Counted from the first letter of the stretch, positions 1 to 7,425 are shown. The stretch is DNA of 11,855 nt from JBLHGU01 sp047615875 (GCA_047615875.1 JBLHGU010000148.1:1-11855), one strand, 5' to 3'. Notes: generated by a model from the letters alone, not told the origin. Numbers and translations are program-made.

Positions 1-735
1 TGTGCCAAATGGAGTGCCTTCCAAATGATCCCATGCGTGTTGCGAGACATGGATTGGATTGGTGTATTGGGAAGAAGCTGACACAGCATCCGAATTGCCC
101 AGTGCAATACGGCTGACTTCTGCCGCTGCCCTAAGGTAGGATTCCAATAGCGTGGCAGATAGGCCTTGAGCGGCGGATAGATTATTGAAATTCCCCAGAT
201 AAGTGTCTTGTGGAAGCCAGCGACTTGCATCAATCTCCAAATCGAAAAGCTGCTGCACGCTTTCTTCATACTCGGCTCGGGTTAATCTTTGGAATCTTCT
301 GACACCAGGATTGGGATTCGCGGCAGCGTTCTGGTCGATTCGAGCCTCTAACTCATCTACTAGCGCCAAGAGAATCTCTGGGCTCGGCCGCGGCATACCC
401 GGCGGCGGCATCATGCCAGCTCGCAATTTTCGAATCATCTTTTCAGCAGTTTCAGGGTGGTTCGGTGCGTTTTCTACTTCGAATCCCGCGAGTGAGAGAT
501 TCCCTGTCATCATCGCGTCGTTATGACATACCTGGCAGTATGTTTGAACGACGGATGTCAGGCTCGCAGATTCGACTTCAGGGCTGTTAGGAGAATTAGG
601 AGTATGGGATGCAGCAGATTCTGAAGAAACGCTTAATGTTGTCTCCCGCTCACTGGGAGATTCGAATCCAACCAGTACGAGCACTAGGGCTAGCCCGAGT
701 ACTACAGCCAAGACAGCGGTAACGGATCTGTTCAT
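1..735 (-). CDS. DUF1587/DUF1592-type c-type cytochrome domain protein, 5' part (cut by window edge)
   Basis: Reading the minus strand from an ATG at 735 gives 245 residues without a stop, running off the left edge. Residues 1-22 are a hydrophobic export signal or N-terminal anchor, followed by a Ser/Pro/Glu-rich linker to about residue 60. A haem c motif CQVCH lies at residues 67-71, followed by LSLAGFE and RKLRAGMMPPPGMPRP (about 103-118), the pattern of planctomycete-type cytochrome c (PSCyt) domains. RRFQRLTRAEYEESVQQLFD (146-165) and the following LPQDTYLGNFNNLSAAQGLS match the start of DUF1587. In this family DUF1592, DUF1588 and DUF1585 usually follow, and a DUF1552 gene often lies next to it; both would be to the left of the window. 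Function is unknown beyond an exported, probably redox-active protein. It is divergent from the hydrolase at 1311. A GGGG ahead of the ATG could serve as ribosome-binding site. Family assignment is from motif memory. Confidence 0.85.
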   Translation of the reverse strand, partial: MNRSVTAVLAVVLGLALVLVLVGFESPSERETTLSVSSESAASHTPNSPNSPEVESASLTSVVQTYCQVCHNDAMMTGNLSLAGFEVENAPNHPETAEKMIRKLRAGMMPPPGMPRPSPEILLALVDELEARIDQNAAANPNPGVRRFQRLTRAEYEESVQQLFDLEIDASRWLPQDTYLGNFNNLSAAQGLSATLLESYLRAAAEVSRIALGNSDAVSASSQYTNPIHVSQHAWDHLEGTPFGT

Positions 736-1310
736 CTAGAGCCCCAATTTTTGACCTGTCAGTCATCGAATTACGTGCAGGAAGCTGATAATCCCTGTAA
801 TTGTGCTGTGCAAGTCCATGCCTAATTAGAAACTATTCCTCTTGGAAAGCCCGTGTACTCGAGCGATCCTGGCCAGATAGTGCAACCCCCAAACAAGCCC
901 ACGGCATAAGGGTAAATGGCATGCCTCAAAGATTAACAAAAAATGCCTATATTTCCTAAGGGTTTACGCTGTTTGGAGCATGCTGATTGACGCCCTGAGC
1001 TGCACTCGCCAGCTCTCCTACATCCCTGCAAATGCTGGCCACCGCTGGGCGCCGCTCATACCATCGGCTATCGGGTTTTTCATATGGCCAGACTCGTTGC
1101 CCTTTCCCAACTGTTTACCTGACAAACAATTGGCTCATGAACGCAAAAGAAACAATGCACAATTGGATAAGTTGTTAATTTATGCGAGCCCCCTGTATCT
1201 GGGTAGCGTAGAGTTGATATTTCCTTTGTTGAGGCTTAACTTGTTAATACTTCAAATGCCGACATTCGCCGGAAAAGAACCACGTAGTTATAAAAAATCA
1301 GGTACAGCCC
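736..1310. other. Long spacer between divergent genes, no gene recognised
   Basis: About 575 bases separate the starts of the DUF1592-type gene (minus) and the hydrolase (plus), so promoters for both should lie here. A TTGATA at 1213-1218 is the best -35-like hexamer for the plus-strand gene, but the -10 candidate behind it is poor. A plus-strand open frame from 980 runs into the hydrolase gene in another frame; its translation shows no family features. I see no RNA gene, repeat family member or strong terminator. Confidence 0.5.
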
Positions 1311-2219
1311 ATGAAAATAGCAAGAAAGCTGTTTGTTCTGACATTTACCCTCATCGCCTTAGGTTTGCCCGTGTACACACTCGCGCAAACCAAAATCTCC
1401 TATGGGCCGGACCCGCTTCAATACGGTGAACTGTCCCTGCCCTCCGGCGAAGGGCCGTTCCCGGTAGTCACCCTTCTCCACGGCGGTTGCTGGCGCTCTT
1501 CCGAGCGTATGATCGAGAACTATCGCGTCATGTCCAAAGCCATGACCGAGCATGGAATTGCTACCTGGAACCTGCAATATCGAGGCGCCACAAATCCCGG
1601 TGGCGGTTGGCCAGGCACCTGGCAGGACCTCGGCAATGGCTTTGATGCATTGAAAGAAATTGCCGAGAACTACCCATTAGATTTGCAACAAGCAGTGGTC
1701 GTGGGCCATTCATCTGGCGGGCATTTCGGCGCCTGGCTTGCCATGCGCTCTCAGTTGCCGCCCAACAGCGAGATCTATGTGGAACCCCAGGTGAACCCGG
1801 TGGCGCTGGTCATGACGGACGCTTACATCAACCCCTTAATGATCGACTCTATTGGGGAAACAGGAGAGATATACTGCGGTGAGCCCTTGCTGGAAAAACT
1901 CGTTGGGGGCCCGGTGGAAGACAATATCAACAACTTCCTGCAAATCTCTCCTCTGGAGTGGCTGCCCTGGGGCATCCCCCAAGAGTATGTTGTAAGCACC
2001 TACCGCTATCCTGTTTCGCTGCCCCGAGTGCTGGCCCAGGGCAAGACATCGATGCGCACGCCACCGGACTATCCAGCACTAGCCGTGATAGCGGGAGACG
2101 AAATCAATGTGCGCCTGATCAGCAATGAAAGTCATGGCGCTTTCTACAGAGAGGGGTCGCGAGGTTACAACGCAACCATCTCTGCCGTATTACGTTTGTT
2201 AGGCAAAGCTACAGAATAG
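1311..2219 (+). CDS. Secreted alpha/beta hydrolase (esterase or kynurenine-formamidase-like)
   Basis: 302 residues. Residues 1-25 form a signal peptide (positively charged start, hydrophobic core, cleavage likely after TLA), so the enzyme should be periplasmic or secreted. The oxyanion-hole motif HGGCW is at 57-61, and the nucleophile elbow GHSSGG at 132-137 puts the catalytic serine at 134. A likely catalytic histidine is H275 (NESHGAF). The HGGxW plus GHSSGG combination is typical of carboxylesterases and kynurenine-formamidase-like hydrolases. The strand that normally carries the catalytic acid (around WGIPQEYVVSTYRYPVS, 220-236) has no obvious Asp, so the third triad member is unclear. 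The start is ATG at 1311, with an AGG about ten bases upstream. The lipoprotein gene follows after 53 bases, so the two are probably cotranscribed. The substrate cannot be told from the sequence. Confidence 0.85.
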   Translation: MKIARKLFVLTFTLIALGLPVYTLAQTKISYGPDPLQYGELSLPSGEGPFPVVTLLHGGCWRSSERMIENYRVMSKAMTEHGIATWNLQYRGATNPGGGWPGTWQDLGNGFDALKEIAENYPLDLQQAVVVGHSSGGHFGAWLAMRSQLPPNSEIYVEPQVNPVALVMTDAYINPLMIDSIGETGEIYCGEPLLEKLVGGPVEDNINNFLQISPLEWLPWGIPQEYVVSTYRYPVSLPRVLAQGKTSMRTPPDYPALAVIAGDEINVRLISNESHGAFYREGSRGYNATISAVLRLLGKATE

Positions 2220-2272
2220 TCGATTTGTAATAGAAAAATAAAATTTGGTGAAAATTTGCACGGAGAGTGAAA

Positions 2273-3472
2273 ATGAAGCGAATTGGTCTGGGCCTCATAC
2301 TAACTGTAAGCTTGGTATTGTCCGCTTGCGGGGGAGAAAATGAGGTATCTAGCAGTCGGTTTGACGTAGCGAAAGGTGGCGACGACCGCAACGGCCCCTA
2401 CGACGTAATACCAGGCTGGTGGAAGCCCGCTCCGGATCACGATGAGACCTGGACATGGGGGCAAGCTGCCGGTGTTTGGCCGGACACTCCCGATAGAGTG
2501 TTGGTTACCATGTGGGGAGATCGACGTAGACAACCACAACCGGGTGGAGAGAACGAACTGCAGCGGAATTTTCTCGTGGTCGTCGATCGTGATGGCAACA
2601 TCACTGAAAACTGGTCGCAATGGAATTCACTTTTCAATCGTCCTCATCAGATTTACATCAATCCCTATGACCCTGAACGTGCCATATGGGTGGATGAACG
2701 TGGTGGCAACGGCGTACACGAAGCGATCCTCAAATTTAGCAATGACGGGAGCGAACTCCTGTTACAAATGGAAGACCCCAACCCTGTTTTCGGTGAAGGC
2801 GGGCCGAACCCACGGGAAAACCCAAACCCGGGGCCCCTGGATTTCGGACAGAATGCTGTGCTTGCCTTTCTTCCCAATGGCGATTTTCTATTGGGTGACG
2901 GCTACCAGAATGGGCGCGTCGTTCGCTATAATTCAGACGGTGAATTTCTCTCCGAGTTCGGCTCAGTAGGTAACGGCCCCGGGCAGTTCGATTTAATTCA
3001 TGGCGTTGCCGTGGACAGAGAGAGTCGGATTTATGTATCGGACAGAAGGAACCATAGAATTCAAATCTTTACCGAAGACGGAACACTGCTCGATGAATGG
3101 CCAGACATCTGGGATCCCGTAGCCATACTAATAGACGTAAATGATTCCGTTTGGATTTTGGATGCCACCTTGAACCGCATTCTTAAGTACAACCTGGACG
3201 GTCAATTGTTGGATTATTTCGGCACCTATGGCGAGTCATCGTCACTGGGTCGCCCGGGGTTTACTTGCTCAGATGATGCGGCGATTGCATCGGCAGGTCT
3301 TGATGCGGATCATGAGGGCGCGTGCGGTGGCTTTTCTCTTCCACATCAGATGAGCATTGATTCAGAGGGCAATCTTTACGTAGCACAATTTGGTGGCCCG
3401 TGGATTGATAAGTATGTACCGAGACCAGGTGCGGATACCTCGAGGTTGATCGGCCAGCCACTGGGGCATTAA
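2273..3472 (+). CDS. NHL-repeat beta-propeller lipoprotein, peptidyl-amidating-lyase-like
   Basis: 399 residues from the ATG at 2273. I prefer this to the in-frame GTG at 2267 because GGAG (2262-2265) lies seven bases before the ATG but overlaps the usual spacing for the GTG. Residues 1-19 (MKRIGLGLILTVSLVLSAC) are a lipoprotein signal with lipobox LSAC, so the mature protein is anchored at Cys19. The rest is a six-bladed NHL-type propeller: repeated 'D..GNLYV.D..N.RIQ.F...G..L' strands, clearest at about residues 195-320 and 355-385. His residues occur in RPHQIYINP, LIHGVAVD and LPHQMSID, which recalls the three zinc-binding histidines of peptidyl-alpha-hydroxyglycine alpha-amidating lyase (PAL). 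That similarity is by motif only; the protein could be a non-catalytic NHL sensor or binding protein. It lies 53 bases behind the secreted hydrolase. Confidence 0.8.
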   Translation: MKRIGLGLILTVSLVLSACGGENEVSSSRFDVAKGGDDRNGPYDVIPGWWKPAPDHDETWTWGQAAGVWPDTPDRVLVTMWGDRRRQPQPGGENELQRNFLVVVDRDGNITENWSQWNSLFNRPHQIYINPYDPERAIWVDERGGNGVHEAILKFSNDGSELLLQMEDPNPVFGEGGPNPRENPNPGPLDFGQNAVLAFLPNGDFLLGDGYQNGRVVRYNSDGEFLSEFGSVGNGPGQFDLIHGVAVDRESRIYVSDRRNHRIQIFTEDGTLLDEWPDIWDPVAILIDVNDSVWILDATLNRILKYNLDGQLLDYFGTYGESSSLGRPGFTCSDDAAIASAGLDADHEGACGGFSLPHQMSIDSEGNLYVAQFGGPWIDKYVPRPGADTSRLIGQPLGH

Positions 3473-3634
3473 TATCCTAGAGATAGAAAGAATGAGCTAA
3501 GTAGGGGACATTACAATCATCAAAGGGTCAGAGTAGAAATACAGTGGTTTTGAACACCCTTTTTCGGTGAATCCATAGCACACTTCTTTAGCACACTCTG
3601 ATTTCGCACTTTTAACTCATTGAATCAAATAAGG

Positions 3635-3750
3635 AATCGGTCACGCAGTCTACTAAAAATCATTCACCCATCCTGGGCTCAGCCTAAAGGCCAGCTAAAG
3701 CTGTGTTAATCTGATCCAGTCAGATTAATCCTCGTGTCGATGGTTCGACT
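3635..3750 (+). other. Split tRNA-Phe-like sequence in element A
   Basis: The 5' part carries AATCGGT, GCAG and CTAAAAA; the 3' part carries CTCGTGTCGATGGTTCGAC. Joined, these align in order with the D arm, anticodon loop and T arm of bacterial tRNA-Phe, but 71 bases (3660-3730) separate them at the anticodon-arm position. The insert contains CCCA-tcc-TGGG, CAGC-taaa-GCTG and TTAATCTGA-tccag-TCAGATTAA hairpins. No acceptor stem or CCA end is present, so it is not a functional tRNA. Confidence 0.5.
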
Positions 3751-3897
3751 GTGCGACAGCACAAGCAACAAGCGCGTCAGCGCGAAGCCCGCAGGGGACA
3801 CACGCCCTAAGGCTATTTGGATTCTTCACTCGTGCATCCATGCACTCGGCCTTCGGCCAGTCTGCGACTGTGCTCATTCCGAACACATTCCACAGCC

Positions 3898-3940
3898 TTA
3901 AGTTGTTAAGTTGTTAAGTTGTTAAGTTGTTAAGTTGTTA
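3898..3940 (+). repeat. Five 8-bp TTAAGTTG tandem units
   Basis: Five perfect TTAAGTTG copies (3898-3937) plus a partial TTA, ending 7 bases before the helicase stop codon on the other strand. A tract of this kind can change copy number by slippage. Elements B and C lack it; C has a 69-bp tandem array in the corresponding place. Confidence 0.95.
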
Positions 3941-3947
3941 GTGTCCC

Positions 3948-5153
3948 CTACCGTTTGCTCTTGCGAACATAATTTAAAATTGAAAGGGGAACGACTTTTC
4001 TAACCGGAAAGCCTTCGATCTCTTTCCGGTTGATGATATGGTTTAAACGGCTCTCAATGGCGCATAAATTTTTAAAATCGCCCATTGCCACAAACGATAT
4101 AGCTTCACCTGTAGCGCCAGCACGACCCGTTCGGCCAATGCGGTGAATGTATTCTTCAGGTTTAAAGGGCAGGTCATAATTAACAACGCGACTCAGCTCA
4201 CCAATATCTATTCCGCGGGCGGCAACGCCTGTGGCAACTAAGTATTTTAGTTTTCCAGATTTAAAATCAGCCAAAATCTTTTCACGCATGGCTTGGCTTT
4301 TATCACCGTGAATGGCATCTGCTTCAATACCGCGTTTTGCAAGTTGAGCCACTAGTTTGGCAGCAGAGTGTTTCTTCTCGATAAAAATTAACGCCTGATC
4401 CCACTTCTGCTCGTTAATTAAATGACTCAGCAAGGCAGACTTTGTGTCTTTATCTATGGTGATTAACCACTGATCAATATTAGGTGCCGTAGTGTCCTCT
4501 GGTGAAATCGATATCTCAACAGCGGGACTACCCATTTTACTGACCGAAAAATGATCGGCAAAGATGCGAACGCCATTGTTCACGGTAGCCGAAAACAAGA
4601 GGTTTTGACGCTCTGCAGGTAAGCGCTCAATGATCTTCTTGATATCATCACTAAAACCCATATCCACCATTCGGTCTGCTTCATCTAACACCAGCACTTC
4701 AAGCTCATCAAAATGCAGCGCACGCTGATGTGCCAGATCCAGCAATCTGCCCGGAGTGGCCACTAAAATATCAATGCCTTCAATTAAACGCTGCCGTTGT
4801 GGTTCGCTATCAACACCGCCATAAACAGCCATAGAACTTAGGTTTAAATGCTTGCTGTACTGCGCAACATTCGCAGCAACCTGCACCGCTAATTCCCGTG
4901 TAGGAGTCAGGATAAGGGCGCGTATACGCTTACCTCGCAAGCGACGCTCTTTGTTCTCTTTGTTAAGTAAGGTTAATAGCGGCAGGACAAACGCGGCGGT
5001 TTTACCTGTCCCCGTTTGAGCGGTGGCAATGAGGTCTTTGCCAGAAATAATGATGGGGATGGCTTGTTTCTGAATCGGGGTAGGAGTTGTATAACCCAAT
5101 TCTTCAATCGCTTGTACAATAGGATTAGATAATCCAAGTTTTAAAAATGGCAT
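3948..5153 (-). CDS. rhlE: DEAD-box ATP-dependent RNA helicase, RhlE type
   Basis: 401 residues with every helicase motif in order: Q-motif GYTTPTPIQ (20-28), Walker A AQTGTGKT (45-52), PTRELA (84-89), TPGR (133-136), DEAD (157-160), SAT (188-190), LIFIEKK (255-261), ARGIDIG (312-318) and HRIGRTGR (337-344). The N-terminus and core are closest to RhlE, which unwinds RNA duplexes in ribosome maturation and RNA decay. It is shorter than usual for RhlE: the chain ends at KSKR, soon after the RecA2 domain, without the long basic C-terminal tail. The TAG stop (3948-3950) lies inside the TGTCCCCTAC end of element A, so the tail may have been cut by that repeat. The gene is flanked by elements A and B in direct orientation and looks more AT-rich than its neighbours. 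The symbol is by similarity; other RhlE-like paralogues are possible. Confidence 0.92.
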   Translation of the reverse strand: MPFLKLGLSNPIVQAIEELGYTTPTPIQKQAIPIIISGKDLIATAQTGTGKTAAFVLPLLTLLNKENKERRLRGKRIRALILTPTRELAVQVAANVAQYSKHLNLSSMAVYGGVDSEPQRQRLIEGIDILVATPGRLLDLAHQRALHFDELEVLVLDEADRMVDMGFSDDIKKIIERLPAERQNLLFSATVNNGVRIFADHFSVSKMGSPAVEISISPEDTTAPNIDQWLITIDKDTKSALLSHLINEQKWDQALIFIEKKHSAAKLVAQLAKRGIEADAIHGDKSQAMREKILADFKSGKLKYLVATGVAARGIDIGELSRVVNYDLPFKPEEYIHRIGRTGRAGATGEAISFVAMGDFKNLCAIESRLNHIINRKEIEGFPVRKVVPLSILNYVRKSKR

Positions 5154-5190
5154 AGAAGCTCGGTAGATTTTCGGTCAGGGGGCAGTGCTC

Positions 5191-5199
5191 ATTATAGCA
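5191..5199 (-). promoter_or_regulatory. Extended -10 promoter candidate for the helicase gene
   Basis: On the minus strand the sequence reads TGCTATAAT, a perfect -10 hexamer with an extended-10 TG, about 40 bases ahead of the helicase ATG (5153). No good -35 hexamer is seen at 17 bases, which is tolerable for extended -10 promoters. Element B begins 31 bases further upstream (5230), so the promoter itself is outside the repeat. Confidence 0.5.
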
Positions 5200-5229
5200 G
5201 CAAGGGGTTTCGGAGGGTTGGCTAATCAA

Positions 5230-5593
5230 GGGGCAGAATAAGGCTACAGTAGTTTTAGGCTACATTTACTAGAAATTCATAGCACACTTCTTAGCACACT
5301 CTGGTTTTCCAGCTTTAACTCATTGATTCAATTAGGGAATCGGTCACGCTGTCTACTGAAAATCATTCACCCATCCTGGGCTCAGCCTAAAGGCCAGCTG
5401 AAGCTGTGTTAATCTGATCCAGTCAGATTATTCCTCGTGCCGGTGGCTCGACTGTGCGCCAGCACAAGCAACAAGCGCGTCAGCGCGAAGCCCGTAGGGG
5501 ACAAACCGCCCTCGACTGCACTAACCCCCTCTAGGCTGATTGATCCGCCCCTGAACACCTTCACCTAAAGCTACTGTATTTTTACTCTGACCC
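5230..5593 (+). mobile_element. MITE-like element B with ~30-bp terminal inverted repeats
   Basis: The left end (5230-5259) and the reverse complement of the right end (5564-5593) agree at 24 of 30 positions by eye. Shared blocks are GGG, CAGA, TACAGTAG and TTTAGG. The right end is CTACTGTATTTTTACTCTGACCC-type, the same end as in element C and the short hairpin repeats. Inside are the TAGCACACT doublet (from 5279), the split tRNA-Phe-like core (5338-5452) with a 71-nt insert (5363-5433), a TGTGC-gcca-GCACA hairpin and GTAGGGGACA (5494-5503). It has no coding capacity. It lacks the hairpin/tandem module that A and C carry after the GGGGACA motif. Mobility is inferred from the terminal repeats; I could not identify a target-site duplication with confidence. 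Confidence 0.7.
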
Positions 5594-5647
5594 TTTATTA
5601 GAGTAATCTGTGGTCGAACGAACACAAAATCAAATGACACTAATCAA

Positions 5648-6229
5648 ATGCGTAAAAAGTTATTTTCAGTTTTAATTTGCCTCTTAAGCAGCTGTTCACC
5701 CCAGGACGAAAGCTACCAAGTCGGACATATAAGTACCCGCCTGGGGGATCTTTATATTTGGCTCTATCAGGACGTACCAGTGCACCGACAAAATTTTATT
5801 GATCTCGCGGATGCAGGTTATTGGGATGACTACACCTTTAATCGCGTTATCGAAGGTTTTGTGGCTCAGGGAGGTTGCCCAGATACGCCCGAAGGATTTG
5901 CCTACTCAATTCACTTAGTAGAGCCAGAATTTCAACCACACTTGAGACATAGGTACGGCACTTTCGCAGCCGGTAGAGATGACAATCCCGGTAAGCTATC
6001 TGCTGGTTGTCAATTCTATGTAGTGCATGACGCAGAAGGGATTGCCAGGCTGGACGACAACTATACGATTTACGGTTATGTGTTCGAAGGTATGGATGTA
6101 GTCGACGAGATTGTTGCTGTGGAAACCGATGACTCCGATGAACCATTAGTCGCCATCGATTTGGATGTCAATGTAATAGAAATGACGCGAACCGAGATCG
6201 AAGCATCAGGATTCACTATTCCAGATTAA
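5648..6229 (+). CDS. Cyclophilin-type peptidyl-prolyl cis-trans isomerase lipoprotein
   Basis: 193 residues. The first 16 (MRKKLFSVLICLLSSC) form a lipoprotein signal with lipobox LSSC, so the enzyme is probably anchored in the envelope and acts on periplasmic or outer-membrane proteins. The cyclophilin domain follows: GDLYIWLYQDVPVHRQNF (33-50), FNRVIEGFVAQGG (64-76) containing the catalytic Arg66, CQFYVVHD (121-128) and LDDNYTIYGYVFEGMDVVDEI (135-155). The usual FHRVI is FNRVI here. The length fits single-domain bacterial cyclophilins with a signal. The ATG at 5648 begins directly with the signal, and the ribosome-binding site is weak. The gene starts 54 bases after element B, which may have replaced its upstream region. 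It converges on the oxidoreductase gene at 6307. Confidence 0.9.
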   Translation: MRKKLFSVLICLLSSCSPQDESYQVGHISTRLGDLYIWLYQDVPVHRQNFIDLADAGYWDDYTFNRVIEGFVAQGGCPDTPEGFAYSIHLVEPEFQPHLRHRYGTFAAGRDDNPGKLSAGCQFYVVHDAEGIARLDDNYTIYGYVFEGMDVVDEIVAVETDDSDEPLVAIDLDVNVIEMTRTEIEASGFTIPD

Positions 6230-6239
6230 TAAAATCAAT

Positions 6240-6297
6240 AAGTCAGAGTAACTTATTCAGACAGTTCCTACGTAAAAATCAAACTACTCTGACCCCT
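6240..6297. repeat. Short TACTCTGACCC hairpin repeat between convergent genes
   Basis: GTCAGAGTA (6242-6250) is inverted as TACTCTGACCCC (6285-6296), with a ~34-base middle. It lies just after the cyclophilin stop and 10 bases from the oxidoreductase stop, so it could act as a two-way terminator. It matches the element at 10148-10203 closely, including the right arm AAAATCAAACTACTCTGACC and a shared CAGTTCCTA / CAATTCCTA in the middle. Confidence 0.8.
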
Positions 6298-6306
6298 TTG
6301 ATTCAA

Positions 6307-7413
6307 TTATCCCTGTGGTGTAACCAGGTATTTCTCACCAGTCTTCATTAAACGATAATCCATCACAGCTTCTTTTGTTAGCATCTCTTCCAAATTAACC
6401 TTGCTCTTGTATGAGCTGGCAAATGTAGAAGTCAGACCATTCAGCACACGTTGACGCATGCGCCCCACGGTTTCCATGCCAGCGTTTTGCAGGTAAGGAA
6501 ATAACAGCCAACCTGACAATGTCCAACCAAAGCCATAGGCTGGGGACAGAATAGTTGGCCCCATGTCCAGTCGACCGTAGATGTACATCTTCTTTTCCTG
6601 ATTTGAACCGTAGCGTGAATATTCATCCATTTTTTTCACGGCAACTTGTTCCATCGCCCTGAAGCAGCTATCCACTGCTTGTCCGCCACCAATGGGATCA
6701 AAGCCCAGATAGGCACCGGTGCTGTCGATTGCTCCGCGCAGCTGGTCGGCAAAATCCTCATCAGAGGAATTAACGATATGATTTGCACCCAGGTTTGAAA
6801 GTAACTCGACATGCTCTGCCTTGCGTACGATGTTGACCAGGGCAATATCATCTTCCTGACATATCTTGACCAGCATCTGTCCGAGGTTTGAGGCTGCAGC
6901 GGTATGAACAATGGCGCTATGTCCTTCCTTTCTTGCAGTCTCTGCGAAGCCAAGAGCAGTCATTGGGTTAACGAAGGCAGATGCGCCGTCTTCAGAGGAG
7001 ATATCTCCCAGAGGCAGGCACATGCTGGCATCGGCAACGCAATACTGTGAATAAGCCGTTCCCGGCACGCAGGCAACTCGCTGACCAATCAATGCTTTTG
7101 CAGCTTCGCCTTCACCTGCAGCAATCACTGTGCCTGCACCTTCGTTACCTACAGGAAGACGTAATCCATGGCGCCCCTTCTGAGCACTGAAGAATGGCTC
7201 CGGCATGCTTGCGACGAATTTTCCGTCTGAATATTCAGCATTTTCAAGATCTGCAGCACCGGTAAGGAGGGCGAGATCAGATGGATTGATGGGAGCGGCC
7301 TCCATCTTTACCAGCACCTGGTTTCCAGTAGGATCAGAATAGTTTGTTGCTGCAATCTCGACGGTTAGTTTGCCATCGGCCAGTGTGCTAAAAAGTTGTT
7401 TTCCTGTAGTCAT
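6307..7413 (-). CDS. MDR-family zinc-independent oxidoreductase (quinone-reductase-like)
   Basis: 368 residues of the medium-chain dehydrogenase/reductase superfamily. The N-terminal GroES-like part includes APINPSDL (40-47) and GNEGAGTVIAAGEG (89-102). The NAD(P)-binding Rossmann part has HTAAASNLGQM (170-180), the GxxG-type dinucleotide loop, preceded by FVNPMTALGF (147-156). The cysteine/histidine ligands of zinc alcohol dehydrogenases are not evident, which points to the quinone-oxidoreductase or enoyl-reductase branch; it is predicted to be cytosolic and to use NAD(P)H. The start has GGGAG eight bases upstream, and that GGGAG follows directly on the stop codon of the haem protein gene 12 bases ahead, so the two are translationally close and form an operon. 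The substrate is unknown. Confidence 0.85.
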   Translation of the reverse strand: MTTGKQLFSTLADGKLTVEIAATNYSDPTGNQVLVKMEAAPINPSDLALLTGAADLENAEYSDGKFVASMPEPFFSAQKGRHGLRLPVGNEGAGTVIAAGEGEAAKALIGQRVACVPGTAYSQYCVADASMCLPLGDISSEDGASAFVNPMTALGFAETARKEGHSAIVHTAAASNLGQMLVKICQEDDIALVNIVRKAEHVELLSNLGANHIVNSSDEDFADQLRGAIDSTGAYLGFDPIGGGQAVDSCFRAMEQVAVKKMDEYSRYGSNQEKKMYIYGRLDMGPTILSPAYGFGWTLSGWLLFPYLQNAGMETVGRMRQRVLNGLTSTFASSYKSKVNLEEMLTKEAVMDYRLMKTGEKYLVTPQG

Positions 7414-7425
7414 TTTGCGTTCTCC

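Larger units (their letters stand above)
3501..3951 (+). repeat. Composite repeat element A (tRNA-Phe-like core, hairpin cluster)
   Basis: The outermost inverted pair is GTAGGGGACA (3501-3510) with TGTCCCCTAC (3942-3951). Inside the left end is GGGTCAGAGTA (3525-3535), followed by ATACAGTGGTTTTG. Then come the TAGCACACT doublet (from 3575), a tRNA-Phe-like 5' half (about 3635-3659), a 71-nt insert of hairpins (3660-3730), the tRNA-like 3' half (3731-3750), hairpins with GACA and GTCA loops, GCAGGGGACA (3791-3800), a second hairpin cluster (3801-3890) and five TTAAGTTG units. From 3573 to 3800 it is closely similar to element B (5279-5503) in the same orientation. It fills the gap between the lipoprotein and helicase genes, and its last bases supply the helicase stop codon. 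No right-hand TACTCTGACCC end is seen, so its boundary is less certain than that of B. Confidence 0.75.

Noticed and set aside
203..526. Plus-strand open frame of 107 codons
   Set aside because: It lies antisense within the DUF1592-type gene, which has a CxxCH motif and DUF1587 signature; the plus-strand translation has no family features.
980..1429. Plus-strand open frame of 149 codons ahead of and overlapping the hydrolase
   Set aside because: It overlaps the well-supported signal-peptide start of the hydrolase in another frame, has no good ribosome-binding site and shows no recognisable protein features.
3660..3730. Group I intron in a tRNA anticodon loop
   Set aside because: At 71 bases the insert is far too short for a catalytic intron, and the flanking sequence is not a complete tRNA.
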